In this document: piece by piece, positions 14,338 through 16,811 of the stretch
Numbering within the stretch: the stretch's first letter is position 1
How the letters are laid out: each line of letters starts with the position of its first letter
Source: Flavobacteriales bacterium
GTDB taxonomy: Bacteria; Bacteroidota; Bacteroidia; UBA10329
Assembly: GCA_003456455.1 (NCBI GenBank)
Contig: DMRV01000281.1
Location: 1-16,811 of the forward strand
Reading direction: 5' to 3'
DNA length: 16,811 bases
The notes under the pieces: generated by a model
Database searches by the model: none
What the model was told of the DNA's origin: nothing
The model's input: the letters and a program-made list of their open reading frames with translations, nothing else
Translations under genes and position numbers: made by a program

Positions 14338-15894
14338 ATGTCTAAGACCTCATCAGATAAGATATTCCAGCTAATCAAGTCGCTGAGCAAGGCCGAGAAA
14401 CGGTACTTTAAAGTTTATACGTCTAAACAAGCCGGTGACAAGAACAATCACCAGATTTTGTTCGATGCCGTGGATAAACAATCGGGATATGATGAAAATC
14501 TACTCAAGAAAAACCTGAAGAATCCATCGCTCATAAAGTCACTTCCCATTGCAAAAACAAGGCTTTATGATGTGATTCTAAGAGCCCTGGATGCTTACCA
14601 CTCTAACAGCTCAATTGACGCGCAATTGAAACGCACATTGCATTGCGCGGAAATCCTCTATAAGAAGGGGCTGTATGGTCAAAGCCAGAAGCTTTTGGAT
14701 GGCGCAAAAAAGCTCGCATATAAATATGATAAGCATACATCTCTACTAGAAATTTTCATGTGGGAAAAGTTGCTTGTAGAAAAGGACAACTACGAAAACA
14801 TTGGAGACGAGGAACTAGAAGCGATGATGCACGAGAATACACGCATCACCAAATTGATTGAGGTTTACAATGATTTCTGGGGAATTAAAAGCCGCTTGTT
14901 CCATATCCTCAACAAAAAAGGAAAGGCCAGAACCGAAGAAGGTTTGACCAAATTGAAATCAATTATTGATGATACGCTGCTTAATCGAGAAGCGGAACAT
15001 ATATTCTATCAGTCGGAGTATTTATACAACCATATATACAGTGCATACTATTTTGGAGTGGGAGATTACGCCAACTCGTTCAAGTATTTGAAGGCAAACG
15101 TAGACCACATTGAAGCCAACCTGGATAAGTTTCAGGAAGAGCCGAACATTTACTTCTCCATTCTTACCAATATCGTTTATGTATCAAGTCAAGTAAAGGA
15201 TTTCAAAGCCGTTTTCTTCTACTTAAAGAAGCTGCGTGAATTACCGGAAACGATGGAGATTAAAAACAATGAAGACTTGGAAATCAAGCTTTTCTCAAGC
15301 GCCAACAGCATCGAGTTGACAATCTATTTCCTTACGGGAGAATTTGAAAAAGGTCTAGAAATCATTCCTCAGATTGAGAATGGTCTTATGCTTTATGAAA
15401 ACCAATTGAATAGTGTTCGGAAAGCCTTTTTCTACTTTAACATTGCAATCATTTATTTTGGTGCCAAGAAGTACAACGATGCGCTAAAATGGACCAATCG
15501 TCTGCTCAACGATATCGACATTTCGAAAAGTCTGGACATCTATTGCTTTGGACAATTACTGAACCTTCTTATTCATATTGAGCTAAATAATAAGAACCTC
15601 CTACCCTATGCTTTGCGATCAACTCAGCGATATTTGAGCACGCGAAATCGCTATTTCAAGTTCGAGACTTCATTTTTAGAACTTATTACTAAGTTGCTCA
15701 AGTCGCCAGATAAAATATCAGAGAATGAACAATATGAAGTTTTCTTAGATAAAATGCGAGCACTAAAAGGTGATCAACTTGAAAGCAGCGCTTTCGAGTA
15801 TTTCGACTTTGTTTCTTGGGCAGAAGCTAAGTCTTCAGGAAGAGATTTTGGTGAAGTAGTAAGAGAAAAGGCCACGATGCCGCAGCAGGGATGA
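14338..15894 (+). CDS. TPR-like helical-repeat protein, conserved hypothetical
   Basis: Protein of 518 aa, almost entirely alpha-helical, with no signal peptide or membrane segment, so probably cytoplasmic. The N-terminus (SSDKIFQLIKSLSKAEKRYFK) and the following basic region resemble a Bacteroidota-wide family of TPR-containing hypothetical proteins. TPR-like helix pairs are visible at about 102-131 (HCAEILYKKGLYGQSQKLL) and 363-393 (FNIAIIYFGAKKYNDALKW), with weaker ones between. Such repeats serve protein-protein contacts; no catalytic motif is seen. It is a single-gene unit on the + strand, possibly preceded by tiny ORFs in the leader. Its stop abuts the stop of the convergent MerR gene without a spacer. 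A specific function cannot be assigned. Confidence 0.85.
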   Translation: MSKTSSDKIFQLIKSLSKAEKRYFKVYTSKQAGDKNNHQILFDAVDKQSGYDENLLKKNLKNPSLIKSLPIAKTRLYDVILRALDAYHSNSSIDAQLKRTLHCAEILYKKGLYGQSQKLLDGAKKLAYKYDKHTSLLEIFMWEKLLVEKDNYENIGDEELEAMMHENTRITKLIEVYNDFWGIKSRLFHILNKKGKARTEEGLTKLKSIIDDTLLNREAEHIFYQSEYLYNHIYSAYYFGVGDYANSFKYLKANVDHIEANLDKFQEEPNIYFSILTNIVYVSSQVKDFKAVFFYLKKLRELPETMEIKNNEDLEIKLFSSANSIELTIYFLTGEFEKGLEIIPQIENGLMLYENQLNSVRKAFFYFNIAIIYFGAKKYNDALKWTNRLLNDIDISKSLDIYCFGQLLNLLIHIELNNKNLLPYALRSTQRYLSTRNRYFKFETSFLELITKLLKSPDKISENEQYEVFLDKMRALKGDQLESSAFEYFDFVSWAEAKSSGRDFGEVVREKATMPQQG

Positions 15895-16230
15895 TTAAAG
15901 ATTATCTCGCAAGTCAACTAGAAAACTGCGAATATCCTTTAAACGTTCCACAATTTCTTCGTTCTGAATAGTGTCTCCTTTATTCTCTCGAAGCTTCTTC
16001 TTAGCGCCTTCAAGCGTAAAACCACGCTCCTTTACCAAGTGGTAAATTACTTTGAGATTATCGACATCTTTCTGAGTAAAAAGACGGTTGCCTTTGGCAT
16101 TTTTCTTCGGTTTGAGAATATCAAATTCTTTTTCCCAAAAACGGATAAGCGAATTATTTACACCAAACATTTTGGCTACCTCGCCAATCGAATAGTAAAG
16201 CTTTGTGATGGGTTTTTCTTTGTAGCCCAT
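15895..16230 (-). CDS. MerR-family transcriptional regulator (DNA-binding domain plus short coiled coil)
   Basis: Protein of 111 aa. Residues about 12-75 form a MerR-type winged helix-turn-helix (YYSIGEVAKMFGVNNSLIRF, WEKEF, then the wing GNRLFTQKDVDNLKVI). A short helix of about 20 residues (90-111) can act as a dimerisation coil. There is no C-terminal effector-binding domain and no metal-binding cysteines, so it is not a classical metal or drug sensor; family members of this type are found across Bacteroidota with unknown targets. The ATG at 16230 overlaps the TAA of the upstream M23 peptidase gene (TAATG), so the two are coupled and the regulator may respond to cell-envelope status. That link is inference. 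Confidence 0.92.
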   Translation of the reverse strand: MGYKEKPITKLYYSIGEVAKMFGVNNSLIRFWEKEFDILKPKKNAKGNRLFTQKDVDNLKVIYHLVKERGFTLEGAKKKLRENKGDTIQNEEIVERLKDIRSFLVDLRDNL

Positions 16231-16811
16231 TAATCAAACGATTGGTTGGATTGTGATGAAAGTTCTAACACTTTTTCGTACTCCTCCGGAGTCAAATCAT
16301 TGAAGAAGAAGTTCATTGGGTTGATTTTTTCACCATTCTTAATCACCTCATAATGCAGGTGTGGAGCCGTACTCGTTCCAGTACTTCCTACGTAACCAAT
16401 TACATCACCACGCTTAACCCTCTCTCCCACTTTTACCTTAAATCGACTCATGTGTGCATAGAGCGTTTTGTAATCGTAACCATGATTAATAACCACGTGA
16501 TAACCGTAGCCACCCTTCTTCATGGTTACTGATTCAATTACACCATCACCTGTAGCGTAAATTTCGGTTCCTCGCGGAGCAGAAAAATCGATTCCAGTAT
16601 GAAAATGCCTGACCTTGTAGATAGGATGAATTCGATAATTGAAACCTGAGGCAACTCTTGTCAGCTTTTCGTTAGAAACAGGCTGAATGGCAGGAATGCT
16701 TGCCAATAAGGCTTCCTTATTTTTCGCCAGAGCAATTACCTCATCAAAACTTCTTGATTGAACAACCAATTGCTTCGTTAACTCATCAAGTCGCTTGGTT
16801 GTGTTTACAAC
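16230..16811 (-). CDS. M23-family zinc metallopeptidase (LytM-like), N-terminus off the right edge
   Basis: Peptidoglycan endopeptidase of the M23/LytM family, acting in the periplasm or at the cell wall. The frame is open to the right edge (193 residues visible), so the N-terminal signal or membrane anchor is missing; the TTG at 16769 is not a true start. The visible N-terminal part (TTKRLDELTKQL...) looks helical or coiled, as in full-length Bacteroidota M23 proteins. The catalytic domain carries the zinc ligands H-x3-D in HTGIDF (H71 and D75 counting from the edge) and H-x-H in HLHYE (H151, H153), plus GYGYHVVINHG and LYAHMS. All ligands are present, so it should be active rather than a degenerate regulator of amidases. 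It precedes the MerR gene with a 1-nt overlap. Confidence 0.94.
   Translation of the reverse strand, partial: VVNTTKRLDELTKQLVVQSRSFDEVIALAKNKEALLASIPAIQPVSNEKLTRVASGFNYRIHPIYKVRHFHTGIDFSAPRGTEIYATGDGVIESVTMKKGGYGYHVVINHGYDYKTLYAHMSRFKVKVGERVKRGDVIGYVGSTGTSTAPHLHYEVIKNGEKINPMNFFFNDLTPEEYEKVLELSSQSNQSFD

Noticed and set aside
16767..16769. TTG as the start of the M23 peptidase
   Set aside because: The frame is open to the right edge and no signal peptide follows the TTG; the true start is outside the window.

Overview
The window looks like a chromosomal segment from a Bacteroidota bacterium, most likely Flavobacteriales or a close relative. The evidence is a TonB-dependent receptor with an N-terminal carboxypeptidase-regulatory-like domain, two proteins with type IX secretion (T9SS) C-terminal sorting domains, a PorV/PorQ-type outer-membrane barrel, lipid-A core (heptose) synthesis, and promoter-like TTTG / TAnnTTTG elements. 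The DNA is AT-rich. No phage, IS element, CRISPR array, tRNA or rRNA was seen. The genus-level assignment is inference.

Left part (1-1990): the 3' end of a SpoU/TrmH-type RNA methyltransferase overlaps ruvC (Holliday junction resolvase) on the + strand. ruvC converges with a greA-HIT operon on the - strand, and the ruvC and HIT stop codons share the four bases CTAG. These are housekeeping genes. A rho-independent terminator at 1962-1990 closes the next operon.

Central part (2014-10965, - strand): one 9-kb operon reads TonB-dependent receptor (1246 aa), then a large secreted T9SS-sorted protein (1332 aa), then a PorV/PorQ-like barrel (361 aa), with gaps of only 22 and 32 nt. A candidate Bacteroidota promoter lies at 10933-10965, with dyads around it and a terminator at the far end. 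The layout suggests an outer-membrane receptor, its surface-exposed partner and a T9SS shuttle-like barrel made together. Function and substrate are unknown. This is the most interesting system in the window.

Right-centre (11002-13869): two coupled small genes on the - strand (a highly basic secreted protein, then a single-pass membrane protein) are divergent from a + strand pair. That pair is a lipoprotein with a Rieske-like C-terminal pattern lacking the cluster histidines, coupled to hldD (ADP-heptose epimerase). hldD converges with a small T9SS-sorted secreted protein.

Right end (13870-16811): a 468-bp intergenic region holds two nested tiny ORFs and a 14-bp repeat of the following gene's start region. 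Next come a 518-aa TPR-like cytoplasmic protein (+) and, converging with zero gap, a MerR-family regulator preceded by an M23 metallopeptidase whose N-terminus lies beyond the right edge. Stop/start overlaps (TAATG, ATGA) recur through the window, so most neighbouring co-directional genes are probably translationally coupled.
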